This document shows, in pieces, positions 18,145-26,568 of a stretch of DNA of 42,089 bases. Position numbers and translations under genes: made by a program. The stretch is from assembly GCF_000176135.1 (NCBI RefSeq), contig NZ_ACZN01000006.1:1-42089 (forward strand). Direction: 5' to 3'. The stretch is from Vibrio coralliilyticus ATCC BAA-450 (GTDB taxonomy: Bacteria; Pseudomonadota; Gammaproteobacteria; Enterobacterales; Vibrionaceae). The number at the start of each line of letters is the position of its first letter. Position 1 is the first letter of the stretch. The notes beneath the pieces are model-generated. The model worked only from the letters and a program-made list of their open reading frames with translations. It ran no database searches and was not told the DNA's origin.

Positions 18145-18246
18145 ACCTGACCTCTAGAATTTATTGGGCAAAACCATTGAATACAAGTTGAGCGCAATTC
18201 TACCGAAGCTAAAGGCCAGAAGATAGATGAGATAAGAGAAATGTCG

Positions 18247-19074
18247 TTAGTGCTGATCGTCTGGCTTAAACAATGCCAGTAGTTCATCCACTTTATTACG
18301 CCCAGCGCCATTGCGGCTGATGGTGCGCTTCACTTTAACAACATTGAGTTCCGCACCGTGGTACAAGCGGCGGGTGAGCGTGGTATCGTGATTAGAAATC
18401 AACACCGGAATATGGCGCTCTTTCGCCGCTCTTTCAGCTACATCCGCCAAGGCTGCCTGATCATCTAACGTAAAACCGTTACCGGCATAGGAGGTAAAGT
18501 TGGCGGTATTAGACAGTGGCGCATACGGCGGGTCGCAATACACTACACTGCCTTTACGAGCACGTTTAAAGGTATCGGTATAGCTTTCACATACAAACGT
18601 CGCTTTCTTGGCTTTTTTGGCAAAGAATTCCAGCTCAGCTTCAGGGAAGTATGGCTTTTTATACGAGCCAAAAGGAACGTTAAAACCACCTTTCTTGTTG
18701 TAGCGACAGAGGCCGTTAAAACCGAAACGGTTCATATACAGAAAAGCCAAAGAACGGTACATCACGTCGTCCGTCGCATTAAACTGCGCTCGGATCGACA
18801 AATAAGCTTCTTTGCGATTATTCTCAGGCACAAACCAACGCTTTGCTTCGGAAATATACGCTTCCGGGCTCTCTTTGAGTAAGTTGTAGAGATTAATCAA
18901 ATCTGGGTTGATGTCTGCAAGTAGGTACTGCTCATAGTCAGTATTCAGGAAAACCGAACCAGCGCCAACGAACGGTTCAACCAGCTTACGCCCTTCAGGC
19001 AAGTATCGCTGGATATCTTCGACAAGTCCGTATTTTCCACCTGCCCATTTCAGGAAGGCACGCTGCTTCTTCAT
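18247..19074 (-). CDS. dam: DNA adenine methyltransferase Dam
   Basis: Dam methylates adenine in GATC, guiding mismatch repair and replication timing. The 275-residue product has the N-terminal FLKWAGGKYGLVEDI, the SAM-binding FVGAGSVFLNTD (FxGxG) near residues 35-46, and the catalytic DPPY at 181-184, the same position as in E. coli. It sits between damX and rpe, the conserved order. Two 70-100 bp gaps flank it with no evident terminators. Confidence 0.96.
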   Translation of the reverse strand: MKKQRAFLKWAGGKYGLVEDIQRYLPEGRKLVEPFVGAGSVFLNTDYEQYLLADINPDLINLYNLLKESPEAYISEAKRWFVPENNRKEAYLSIRAQFNATDDVMYRSLAFLYMNRFGFNGLCRYNKKGGFNVPFGSYKKPYFPEAELEFFAKKAKKATFVCESYTDTFKRARKGSVVYCDPPYAPLSNTANFTSYAGNGFTLDDQAALADVAERAAKERHIPVLISNHDTTLTRRLYHGAELNVVKVKRTISRNGAGRNKVDELLALFKPDDQH

Positions 19075-19143
19075 CTACTGCTCTATCTATCAACCACAAA
19101 TTAAGGCTGCGGAATGTAACATATTTTCCCGCTAAGCTCAGCG

Positions 19144-20646
19144 TTATTTCACTCGATCAATTTCACGGTGGACCTGACTGAGAGATTTAGCCCAAGGATC
19201 CAGCTGCTGTATATCAGCTGGAAGCGCTTCAACGGCATCTCTCGCCACCTGAATGGTTGGATAGTTTTGATAAGTGATGATAAACCACTCTACTTCGTTG
19301 CGAACAGTCGGGTATATATACACATTGTCAGCCAAATTATGCTTATCTAAGAAGACTTGTACATCCTCCAGAGAACGCACAGCGGCTAATTGAAGGGTAT
19401 AACTGCGAGGGGAGAAGCTCTTCAGCTCATCTTTCGTGAAAGAAAACTTCACAATCGGCTTTTCTACCTGAGTGGCAACCTCAGTTTGTGCGGCAGGCTC
19501 AGCCACCGCACTCGCTGTTGTGTCAGGTACATCCACTTTAGGGACTGATTGCTCAACCACTTCTTGTATCGTTGTCGTGTCGACTTTCTCAGGCTTACCT
19601 TCCAACAGTGCATCTACGACTTCTGAGGTAATCACAACGCGCTGATGATCATCCGAAGCATTACCTACACTCGAAGTTTGCTCGGTCACTGCCGGAGGAA
19701 GGGATTCCGAATCATCTTCTGCCGAAGACAACATAGGATCAGAAATCGGCTCTTCACTTATTGAGCCTTGCTGTTCAGTATCAGATTGAGCATCAACCGG
19801 TAACGTTGGAATCACAGTCTGCTCGATAGAGTCTGTCATCTGTTGCGCTTTGTCATCTGGCGAAGGTTGGCCCATCATCCACCAATAACCACCACCTATC
19901 AGCACCAGCAACGTAATCACCACCAATGCAATATTGATTGGTGAACCAATGATTGAGCGGATAATGATCCTTTTTTCCACTTTATGATCCCCTAAAGCCA
20001 TAATCTCACCCGGACGACGGGCAACAGTTCGGTATGCGTTACGTACACGCTTCTCTCTCTCATCTTCGACAAAGCGAATCACCAGGTGTTCAAAGAATCG
20101 ATCCGCTTCAGCCTGGGTCAGCGCTTCAATCTCTAAATCAATCGGCTTGTGATCCTGACCATAGCTAAGGCGGGTCAACAACACATCAAGACTATTGGAC
20201 TGAGCGAACAAAACCACGTTGATTGTCCAAGCCGGATTTTCCTGCGCTTCGAGAATCAACATCCACAATTCAGAGACAAAGGATTCCTGCAGTAAATCGG
20301 CATCATCAACGACGATAACAGCATCGCAGCTTTCCCCTTCCATCTGGCGGGCAAAACTTTCGGCTAATGGGTCGGCAGGATTGAACATCGGCTCAGAAAA
20401 GAGCTGAGTCAGAATCATGGTGCGGCGTTGTTGGTCATCCTGACTTGGATGACACATCAGGAGCGATTGGTTTTTATCTGACGCCCACGCTTCAAGGTAT
20501 CGTTGGGCGAGCCAAGATTTACCGGCTCCTGATGCACCGCCAACAGTGACTAAGTTTGACCCGAAGTTAGTCAGCAATTGCATTCGCTCAAGCAATTCTA
20601 CTTGAGAATCTAACTCCAACACACGGGATTCATGCGTCAAACTCAT
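19144..20646 (-). CDS. damX: Cell division protein DamX (AAA-like ATPase and SPOR domain)
   Basis: DamX is a septal-ring inner-membrane protein whose SPOR domain binds denuded peptidoglycan. The 500-residue product has an N-terminal ATPase-like domain with a Walker A GGASGAGKSW (residues 36-45) and a Walker B VIVVDDAD. One transmembrane helix follows at about 234-256, then a long acidic Ser/Glu-rich periplasmic linker and a C-terminal SPOR domain (from about 415, RSYTLQLAAVRSLEDV). E. coli DamX is shorter at its N-terminus; the ATPase-bearing form is usual in Vibrio. Confidence 0.92.
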   Translation of the reverse strand: MSLTHESRVLELDSQVELLERMQLLTNFGSNLVTVGGASGAGKSWLAQRYLEAWASDKNQSLLMCHPSQDDQQRRTMILTQLFSEPMFNPADPLAESFARQMEGESCDAVIVVDDADLLQESFVSELWMLILEAQENPAWTINVVLFAQSNSLDVLLTRLSYGQDHKPIDLEIEALTQAEADRFFEHLVIRFVEDEREKRVRNAYRTVARRPGEIMALGDHKVEKRIIIRSIIGSPINIALVVITLLVLIGGGYWWMMGQPSPDDKAQQMTDSIEQTVIPTLPVDAQSDTEQQGSISEEPISDPMLSSAEDDSESLPPAVTEQTSSVGNASDDHQRVVITSEVVDALLEGKPEKVDTTTIQEVVEQSVPKVDVPDTTASAVAEPAAQTEVATQVEKPIVKFSFTKDELKSFSPRSYTLQLAAVRSLEDVQVFLDKHNLADNVYIYPTVRNEVEWFIITYQNYPTIQVARDAVEALPADIQQLDPWAKSLSQVHREIDRVK

Positions 20647-20687
20647 TCAACCATCCTAATGACAGTCCACTGTCTAAAGAAAAGAAC

Positions 20688-21776
20688 TTAGATATCGCGA
20701 CAAAAATCGATCGCTTGCTTGATGACCGATTCAGGCACACCTTTAACTACTTCTGCGCTGCCGATGCTGGTTGGCAACACTAAACGCAGTTCACCAGAGA
20801 GCACTTTTTTATCGCGCATCATGTGTTTCATGAAGTCGTCAAAAGTCATAGTGTCTGGTGTATGCACAGGCAAATGTGCTCTCTTCAGTATAGAGAGAAT
20901 TCTCTCTACTTGCTGCTCTGTGATAAGCCCTTGAAGCTGCGCAGTTTTTGCTGCCATCACAGTGCCGGAAGAAACCGCTTCGCCATGTAGCCATTTACCA
21001 TAACCTAACTCAGCTTCGATCGCATGACCAAATGTATGACCTAGGTTCAGTAATGCACGAATGCCGGACTCTTTTTCATCCTGAGCCACCACTTCCGCCT
21101 TAATTTGGCAGCAGCGTGCAATGGCATAAGTCAATGCCTGCTCGTCGAGTTCGTACAGCTTGTTAAGGTTCTCTTCTAACCAGACAAAAAAGTCCTGATC
21201 GTAGATGATGCCGTACTTGATTACCTCAGCAATGCCAGCAGCAAACTCGCGCTCAGGCAACGTCGCTAGGCAGTCGGTATCAATGATCACTGACTTTGGT
21301 TGGTAGAAGGCACCAATCATGTTCTTACCCAGCTTGTGGTTCACCGCTGTTTTACCGCCAACCGACGAATCCACCTGAGACAGCAAAGTGGTCGGAATTT
21401 GGATAAAGTCGACGCCACGCTGATAGCACGCTGCAGAGAAGCCAACCAAATCACCAATCACACCTCCACCAAGGGCAATGACAACAACATCGCGAGCGAA
21501 ATTACCTTCGAGAAGGTAGCTCATCACGGTATTGAAAGTATCCAGCGATTTGTACTGTTCGCCATCTGGTAGCTCAAGAACTGAGGCTTCACAGCCCACT
21601 TGCTCAAGAAGAGATAAGATTTTATCGGCATACAAAGGCGCTACCGTGACATTGGTAATCACGACAACTTTTTGTTTCGCTGATAAAAATGAAAGGTGGG
21701 CCGGATCATTGAATAATCCGGCACCAATTGAGATTGGATAGCTACGCTCACCTAAACTGACCGTAATCCGTTCCAT
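20688..21776 (-). CDS. aroB: 3-dehydroquinate synthase
   Basis: AroB converts DAHP to 3-dehydroquinate, the second step of the shikimate pathway, using NAD+ and a divalent metal. The 362-residue product has the NAD-binding [39 protein letters not shown], and the metal-binding GHTFGHAIE with further Glu and His ligands. It lies 31 bp downstream of aroK and 41 bp upstream of damX, consistent with one operon. Confidence 0.97.
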   Translation of the reverse strand: MERITVSLGERSYPISIGAGLFNDPAHLSFLSAKQKVVVITNVTVAPLYADKILSLLEQVGCEASVLELPDGEQYKSLDTFNTVMSYLLEGNFARDVVVIALGGGVIGDLVGFSAACYQRGVDFIQIPTTLLSQVDSSVGGKTAVNHKLGKNMIGAFYQPKSVIIDTDCLATLPEREFAAGIAEVIKYGIIYDQDFFVWLEENLNKLYELDEQALTYAIARCCQIKAEVVAQDEKESGIRALLNLGHTFGHAIEAELGYGKWLHGEAVSSGTVMAAKTAQLQGLITEQQVERILSILKRAHLPVHTPDTMTFDDFMKHMMRDKKVLSGELRLVLPTSIGSAEVVKGVPESVIKQAIDFCRDI

Positions 21777-21807
21777 GGGTATTCTCCAGTTGCTAAAATT
21801 TAACGTA

Positions 21808-22326
21808 TTAACGTTCTTCTAGCATTTTTACGATCTGGTTGGCTACCACTTTTGCACTTTGATCGTCAGTACGTACTGTGTAATCCGCGATTTCTTCGTA
21901 AAGAGGGTTGCGTTCACCAGCCAGTGACTCCAACACATCACGAGGGTTATCCGTCTGTAGCAGAGGACGTTTCTTGTCACGGTTGGTACGTGCAAGTTGC
22001 TTTTCAATCGTTGTTTCTAAATAAACGACGATACCGCGAGCCGATAAACGGTTGCGGTTTTCTTTACTCTTGATAGAGCCACCGCCTGTTGCCAGAACAA
22101 TACCATGTTCTTCTGTCAGGTCGTTGATCACCCTTTCTTCACGGACACGGAAGCCTTCTTCGCCTTCAACGTCAAATACCCAAGCGATATCTGCGCCAGT
22201 GCGCTCTTCAATCACAGTGTCCGAGTCAACAAACTCCATATGAAGTTGTTGAGCCAAGTGTCTACCAATTGTACTTTTGCCGGCACCCATTGGGCCAACA
22301 AGAAAAATATTGCGTTTTTCAGCCAT
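21808..22326 (-). CDS. aroK: Shikimate kinase I
   Basis: AroK phosphorylates shikimate with ATP. The 172-residue product has the P-loop GPMGAGKST at residues 11-19, [11 protein letters not shown] (shikimate and Mg binding) and GGGS at the substrate site. Length matches the family (173 in E. coli). It is the first gene of the aroKB-damX-dam-rpe-gph string. Confidence 0.96.
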   Translation of the reverse strand: MAEKRNIFLVGPMGAGKSTIGRHLAQQLHMEFVDSDTVIEERTGADIAWVFDVEGEEGFRVREERVINDLTEEHGIVLATGGGSIKSKENRNRLSARGIVVYLETTIEKQLARTNRDKKRPLLQTDNPRDVLESLAGERNPLYEEIADYTVRTDDQSAKVVANQIVKMLEER

Positions 22327-22446
22327 GTTCAGCAGTAATTTACAACGTTAATTCAATGACATCGCCACAAGAAAACCAAGATTTCTCTGGTCAAAGATAT
22401 GCTTGTGGCACCTATTCCTCACAGATAATTCGTGATAAGACCCGAA

Positions 22447-22475
22447 ATTATCTAGATAAGGTGACACTAATGCAA
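22447..22475 (-). promoter_or_regulatory. Candidate promoter of aroK
   Basis: In the 176-bp gap after pilQ the minus strand has TTGCAT (22470-22475) and GATAAT (22447-22452) separated by 17 bp. This would start transcription about 115 bp upstream of aroK. No terminator was seen after pilQ, so read-through from the pil operon is also possible. Confidence 0.45.
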
Positions 22476-22502
22476 ATTTATTTTTGCCTGTTTGTTGATT
22501 GA

Positions 22503-23867
22503 TTAAGGCGCAACCACTGTTGGCGTTACAAAAATCAACAACTCGCTCTTACCCATTTGCTGATAAGTTCGTCGAAAAAGCCCACCTAGCAAAGGAATGT
22601 CGCCTAACAACGGAACCTGATCGACCGTATCCGAAACACTGTGCTGATAAATGCCTCCCAGAACAATGGTTTCGCCATTATTGACCAGTACCTGAGTACC
22701 GATACGTTGCGTGTCTATCGCAACAGCTTCCCCAGTGCCGGTTTTGACCACTTGACCCGGCCTATCTTGGGTGACATTCAGATCCAGAATCAAACGGTTA
22801 TCCGATGTGATTTGCGGGGTGACTTTTAAACTTAACACTGCTTTTTTAAAATTCACGCTGGTTGCACCGCTTGAGGCCGCCTCTAAATAAGGAATTTCAG
22901 TCCCCTGCTCAATGTAAGCAGGTTGCTTGTTGGTGGTAATCAGACGCGGACTGGATATAACTTCTGCTCTCGATTCCCTTTGCAACGCTGACAATTCTAA
23001 ATCCAGTAAAGTGTCACTGCCCAGCTTAGCGACCTGAAAAGCAATCGTCGAAGCGTTCACGGACGTCGCCGCTAAGTTGACGTTGAGAAAATCGTCCAGT
23101 GACGAGTCCGAATCCCCATACAGATTGAGATTGGCTAAGTTATTTTCTATCGAGCCTCCCACACTGTGACTGCCGTTGGTCGAACTGAACCCCCAACGCA
23201 CACCCAACTCCTGTAAATCACCTTCATTCAAGCTGACTATGCGCGCCTCAATTTGTACTTGTTTCACCGGCACATCTAATGCCGTAATGATCGCCTTCAT
23301 CGCTTGAATATTGATAGCAACATCGCGAATTAACAGGCTATTGGTTCGAGTATCGATTGAAATCGCCCCTCGTTCAGACAACATCCGCGTCGCAGCGCTA
23401 TCGCTCAGTAATGCCGCAATATCTGCCGCTTTGGCAAACCTCATAGCGATAATCTCAGATTCTAACGGTTGAAGCTCAGCCGTGACTTTCTCCTGTTCCA
23501 ACTTTTGTTGTCTGAACTGAGCAATTTCAGCCGCCGTTGCCACCAGCAACACACTGCCATCCATGCGCTTCTCTAATCCCTTCATACGCAAAATGATATC
23601 GAGTAACTGTGGCCACGGAACCTCCTTCACTCTTAGGGTCAGATTGCCAGACACGGCATCTGACACAACCAGATTAAAATCGTTGTAATCCGCAATCTGC
23701 TGCAATACCTGGCGCACCGGAATATCCTGAAAATTGACGGAAAGCTTGTCTGACACCTTTCCCTCTATCTCAAGTTCATGCTTCATCTCCTCACTGCTTG
23801 CAGCATTAAGCGTAATCACCAAACTAAACAGCAGCACACCGAGCAACCTTGCTTTCTTAAAAACCAT
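22503..23867 (-). CDS. pilQ: Type IV pilus secretin PilQ, short form
   Basis: PilQ forms the outer-membrane channel for type IV pili and, in naturally competent Vibrio, for DNA uptake. The ATG at 23867 has AGGTG at 9 nt spacing and gives 454 residues. After a signal peptide (about 1-23), an STN domain starts almost at once (LSVNFQDIPVRQVLQQIADY, about 42-61). It is followed by secretin N domains and a C-terminal secretin core ending with VPLLGDIPLLGGLFRR. The peptidoglycan-binding AMIN domain common in PilQ is not visible, so the architecture resembles E. coli HofQ. The gene abuts pilP. Confidence 0.9.
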   Translation of the reverse strand: MVFKKARLLGVLLFSLVITLNAASSEEMKHELEIEGKVSDKLSVNFQDIPVRQVLQQIADYNDFNLVVSDAVSGNLTLRVKEVPWPQLLDIILRMKGLEKRMDGSVLLVATAAEIAQFRQQKLEQEKVTAELQPLESEIIAMRFAKAADIAALLSDSAATRMLSERGAISIDTRTNSLLIRDVAINIQAMKAIITALDVPVKQVQIEARIVSLNEGDLQELGVRWGFSSTNGSHSVGGSIENNLANLNLYGDSDSSLDDFLNVNLAATSVNASTIAFQVAKLGSDTLLDLELSALQRESRAEVISSPRLITTNKQPAYIEQGTEIPYLEAASSGATSVNFKKAVLSLKVTPQITSDNRLILDLNVTQDRPGQVVKTGTGEAVAIDTQRIGTQVLVNNGETIVLGGIYQHSVSDTVDQVPLLGDIPLLGGLFRRTYQQMGKSELLIFVTPTVVAP

Positions 23868-23879
23868 TTTCGATATCAC

Positions 23880-24392
23880 CTAGTTCATCGCTAACCTGAC
23901 ATTTCTGGCAGTCCAGCACCCTTGATGATCTTTCACCATCTCACGAATTTGAATCACATCTGAGGAAATGCTGGTGATGGTGCCTTTATTGACACCGATT
24001 GAGTGCCCGAGCTTAGATTTTATAATGTTCCCAGAAGGAAGCTCGATCAGTGCAGTTTGCTCACGCTCTTTGCCCATCGTACCGGCCAGTCGCAGTTGCT
24101 GAAGAGGATAACCTACCAGCTCACCCTTTGAAGCGACGTTAGGGTTCGACTGACAAAGTGGCTTCTCGGTACGAACGTGTGAAATGCTCTCAGGTAATGC
24201 AAAAGGATCTCGCTCTGATTGAAAATCAGAAACCACTAGTAGATGAGGTTTATCAATAGTAGAGATAAAGTCCGAGCTCTCGTCCTGTTGGTGCTGAGCA
24301 GCTTTAGGCACAAGCAGTTCAATAGGCTGTTGATTGGCTCTACATCCTAGCAATACCAATATAATGAATAGCATGGCGAACTTAGTTGGCAT
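23880..24392 (-). CDS. pilP: Type IV pilus inner-membrane lipoprotein PilP
   Basis: PilP is a lipoprotein linking the PilMNO platform to the PilQ secretin. The 170-residue product (ATG 24392, GAGG upstream) has a signal peptide with lipobox LLGC at Cys17, a flexible Gln/Asp-rich linker, then a beta domain (LRLAGTMGKEREQTALIELPSG..IIKSKLGHSIG) that contacts the secretin. The start overlaps the end of pilO by 11 nt, indicating translational coupling. Confidence 0.88.
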   Translation of the reverse strand: MPTKFAMLFIILVLLGCRANQQPIELLVPKAAQHQQDESSDFISTIDKPHLLVVSDFQSERDPFALPESISHVRTEKPLCQSNPNVASKGELVGYPLQQLRLAGTMGKEREQTALIELPSGNIIKSKLGHSIGVNKGTITSISSDVIQIREMVKDHQGCWTARNVRLAMN

Positions 24393-24972
24393 CACTCACC
24401 TCATGGTTAGATTGAAAGAGATAGATGCGGCCTTTGACATGCAGTCTATTACTGCCAGCCTGTACTCGTCGCCAGTGCAAGGCATCAAAGTGAACCGGAT
24501 AAGATAACGTTAAGATTGATCGAAAGAAGGCCGTAATTTGACGGTAACGCCCTGTGAGCTCAAATTGCAGCGAGCGTTGTAGGTAGGAATCTGCATGTGT
24601 TTGACTTCCCTGAACTATGCGTGGAAACACCAAATCATGTTGCTCCGCAATCCGATGAAGATCACTCAAAACTTGGGGTAATTCCATCGGCTGCAGTACT
24701 TGTTTTTCCAGCAAGTTATTTCTTTTCCGCAGAGAGTCTAGCTCACTTTTACGTTGTTCTAGAGACGACACATTGTGACTTTTAGACTGAATAGCACTTA
24801 GTTGCTGTTTCTCCTTGGCCAGTTGCGAATCCAATCGCGCGAGTTGTGAGGACAGAAAAAGGGCGTAGCCCAATAACAACAATACCAATAGATAAGCACC
24901 TAACATGATACGCTTCTGGAGCTTAGGTAACTGAGCTAGCGTCACCAGGTCAATATCACGTAGATCAATCAT
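24382..24972 (-). CDS. pilO: Type IV pilus alignment protein PilO
   Basis: PilO is an inner-membrane protein that pairs with PilN. The 196-residue product has a short cytoplasmic start, one transmembrane helix at about 23-42, a predicted coiled coil (about 45-95, rich in Gln, Lys, Ser) and a ferredoxin-like periplasmic domain (FELTGRYRQITAFFRSILTL). Its ATG overlaps the pilN stop by 8 nt. Confidence 0.88.
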   Translation of the reverse strand: MIDLRDIDLVTLAQLPKLQKRIMLGAYLLVLLLLGYALFLSSQLARLDSQLAKEKQQLSAIQSKSHNVSSLEQRKSELDSLRKRNNLLEKQVLQPMELPQVLSDLHRIAEQHDLVFPRIVQGSQTHADSYLQRSLQFELTGRYRQITAFFRSILTLSYPVHFDALHWRRVQAGSNRLHVKGRIYLFQSNHEVSDAN

Positions 24973-25522
24973 GTTTTGGTTCCACTAGCTCAAAGGTCAA
25001 TGTGAAAACCTGATAGTTTTGCTGACTCTGTGACTGATGGTGTAACACCGATTGCATGGCAACCGACTCAGCTATAGGCGTCCGATCAAGTTGCGCTAAC
25101 AGCGTAGACAACTGCTCTGTTGTGGATGCAATGCCATGAAGCCTGACCTGTTTTCCTGTGGTGTGCATCTGCTCTAGATAGACGTGGTTTGGAAGTACGC
25201 TAGGCAATAGGCTCTCTAGCTGGGCGATTAGATAGCGTCTAGCATCCAGATTGCGCAAAGCAGCAAACTCACTGTTCAATTCTTCTATCTCTTTTTCGAT
25301 GGCACTTAACTGAGCTTGTTGCTGCCCGAGCTTGCTATCCCACCTTGTCAGTTGCTCGACTCTCCCCTGTTGAATATCCAGTTGTAACTGCAAATATCGG
25401 CTCACGCTCGCGATGCTAAGCACAGCAACAACACTTACTGCAAAAAGACTCAGCAGGAATCGACGGATTTGCATCTGACGTTGTCTTTCACGCCAAGGCA
25501 GCAGATTAATATTAAGCTGCAT
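24965..25522 (-). CDS. pilN: Type IV pilus assembly protein PilN
   Basis: PilN binds PilM through its N-terminal tail and PilO through its periplasmic part. The start at 25522 (GGAG upstream) gives 185 residues beginning MQLNINLLPWRE. The INLLPWRE segment is the PilM-binding peptide. A transmembrane helix follows at about 21-42 and then a coiled coil. The track start 27 bp upstream (25549) is rejected. It overlaps the end of pilM by 11 nt. Confidence 0.9.
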   Translation of the reverse strand: MQLNINLLPWRERQRQMQIRRFLLSLFAVSVVAVLSIASVSRYLQLQLDIQQGRVEQLTRWDSKLGQQQAQLSAIEKEIEELNSEFAALRNLDARRYLIAQLESLLPSVLPNHVYLEQMHTTGKQVRLHGIASTTEQLSTLLAQLDRTPIAESVAMQSVLHHQSQSQQNYQVFTLTFELVEPKHD

Positions 25523-26429
25523 TATGCTTCTCCAACCAAGAAGCACCACTTAACGCTAGCCCAAGTGCTTGGGAGAATTGAGGACCGAAGTCTGCTCTCG
25601 TTTCTTGCTTGCAGCAGAACAAATCACCCAGCTTAAGCGGAATACACGCCAGTCCCGCATCGGACTGCATTGTTTGGATAAACGAAGAGAAAAAATGGAT
25701 TTCACCACTTAACCAAATCCCGTCAGGTTTGATATCCAGTAGCCGAATATGGAGAACTAACTTTTCTAACGTTTTGCAAATAACGTCATGTTCCAGACTT
25801 TCCAAGCTGAACGTTTTGTCTATCAGGCGTAATGGCTCAGCTTCACAATACAACGCGATACTGTGCCAGTTGAAGTCAATCAGTAACCAATTTGACTGTT
25901 GATATTGTTTTGCAGCACGTCGCCATAACTGAGCAAGGTTATGTGAATAGGGGTTGATCAGAACAGGCTCCATACCCGCTTTAAGGCATGGCGCAACCCG
26001 ACTATCCACACACCCTTTTCTCACCGCGTAGACTTGATAGTCTTGCGCCTTATCGTGGGACAGTGAGGTAAAATCCAAATACAGCGCTTCCACATCCACA
26101 GACGACTGCCTCGCAAAAGCTTGAGTAATCGCGAACTGGCATTCGGCGTCACTCAAATTGCTATCTATTTGTAATTGCTTACTTATTACTGAACTATCAG
26201 GAACACTCAGACACACTTTGCGACTAAATAGTGGCAAAGCCTTTCTTAGTTCTTTGAGTTTCTTTACAATTTTCTGATAATTTAACCTGTAGTTATCAGT
26301 GAAAATGTCCGCTTCGACTGGCATTTGGTGATAACCAACAAGTGCAAAAGTGTCTTTTTCAGGTTTTAAGACCACCGCTTTGATACTCTGGTGGCTGATA
26401 TCTATGCCTGTAATTAGTGATTTACCCAT
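25512..26429 (-). CDS. pilM: Type IV pilus actin-like protein PilM, divergent
   Basis: PilM is a cytoplasmic actin-like protein that binds PilN and recruits pilus motors. The 305-residue product begins MGKSLITGIDISHQSIKAVVLK. Length is short for the family (roughly 340-350). The phosphate loops look degenerate: GIDISHQS instead of a Gly/Ser-rich GIDIGSSS, and LLIDFNWHS where DIGA is usual. It is the first gene of pilMNOPQ and divergent from mrcA. The ATG at 26444 is an alternative start. Confidence 0.82.
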   Translation of the reverse strand: MGKSLITGIDISHQSIKAVVLKPEKDTFALVGYHQMPVEADIFTDNYRLNYQKIVKKLKELRKALPLFSRKVCLSVPDSSVISKQLQIDSNLSDAECQFAITQAFARQSSVDVEALYLDFTSLSHDKAQDYQVYAVRKGCVDSRVAPCLKAGMEPVLINPYSHNLAQLWRRAAKQYQQSNWLLIDFNWHSIALYCEAEPLRLIDKTFSLESLEHDVICKTLEKLVLHIRLLDIKPDGIWLSGEIHFFSSFIQTMQSDAGLACIPLKLGDLFCCKQETRADFGPQFSQALGLALSGASWLEKHNAA

Positions 26430-26568
26430 ATAGCTCAGCTCCATAAACTTGCTTAGCGCTTAGGCTTAAATCGTTGATTTAGTAAGCACATAAACAGATT
26501 TGAGCTACGTTTTAGCTTAAACTACCTAGGTTTGCATAACGTAAGCTTAATTAATCAGGGATTCTCCG

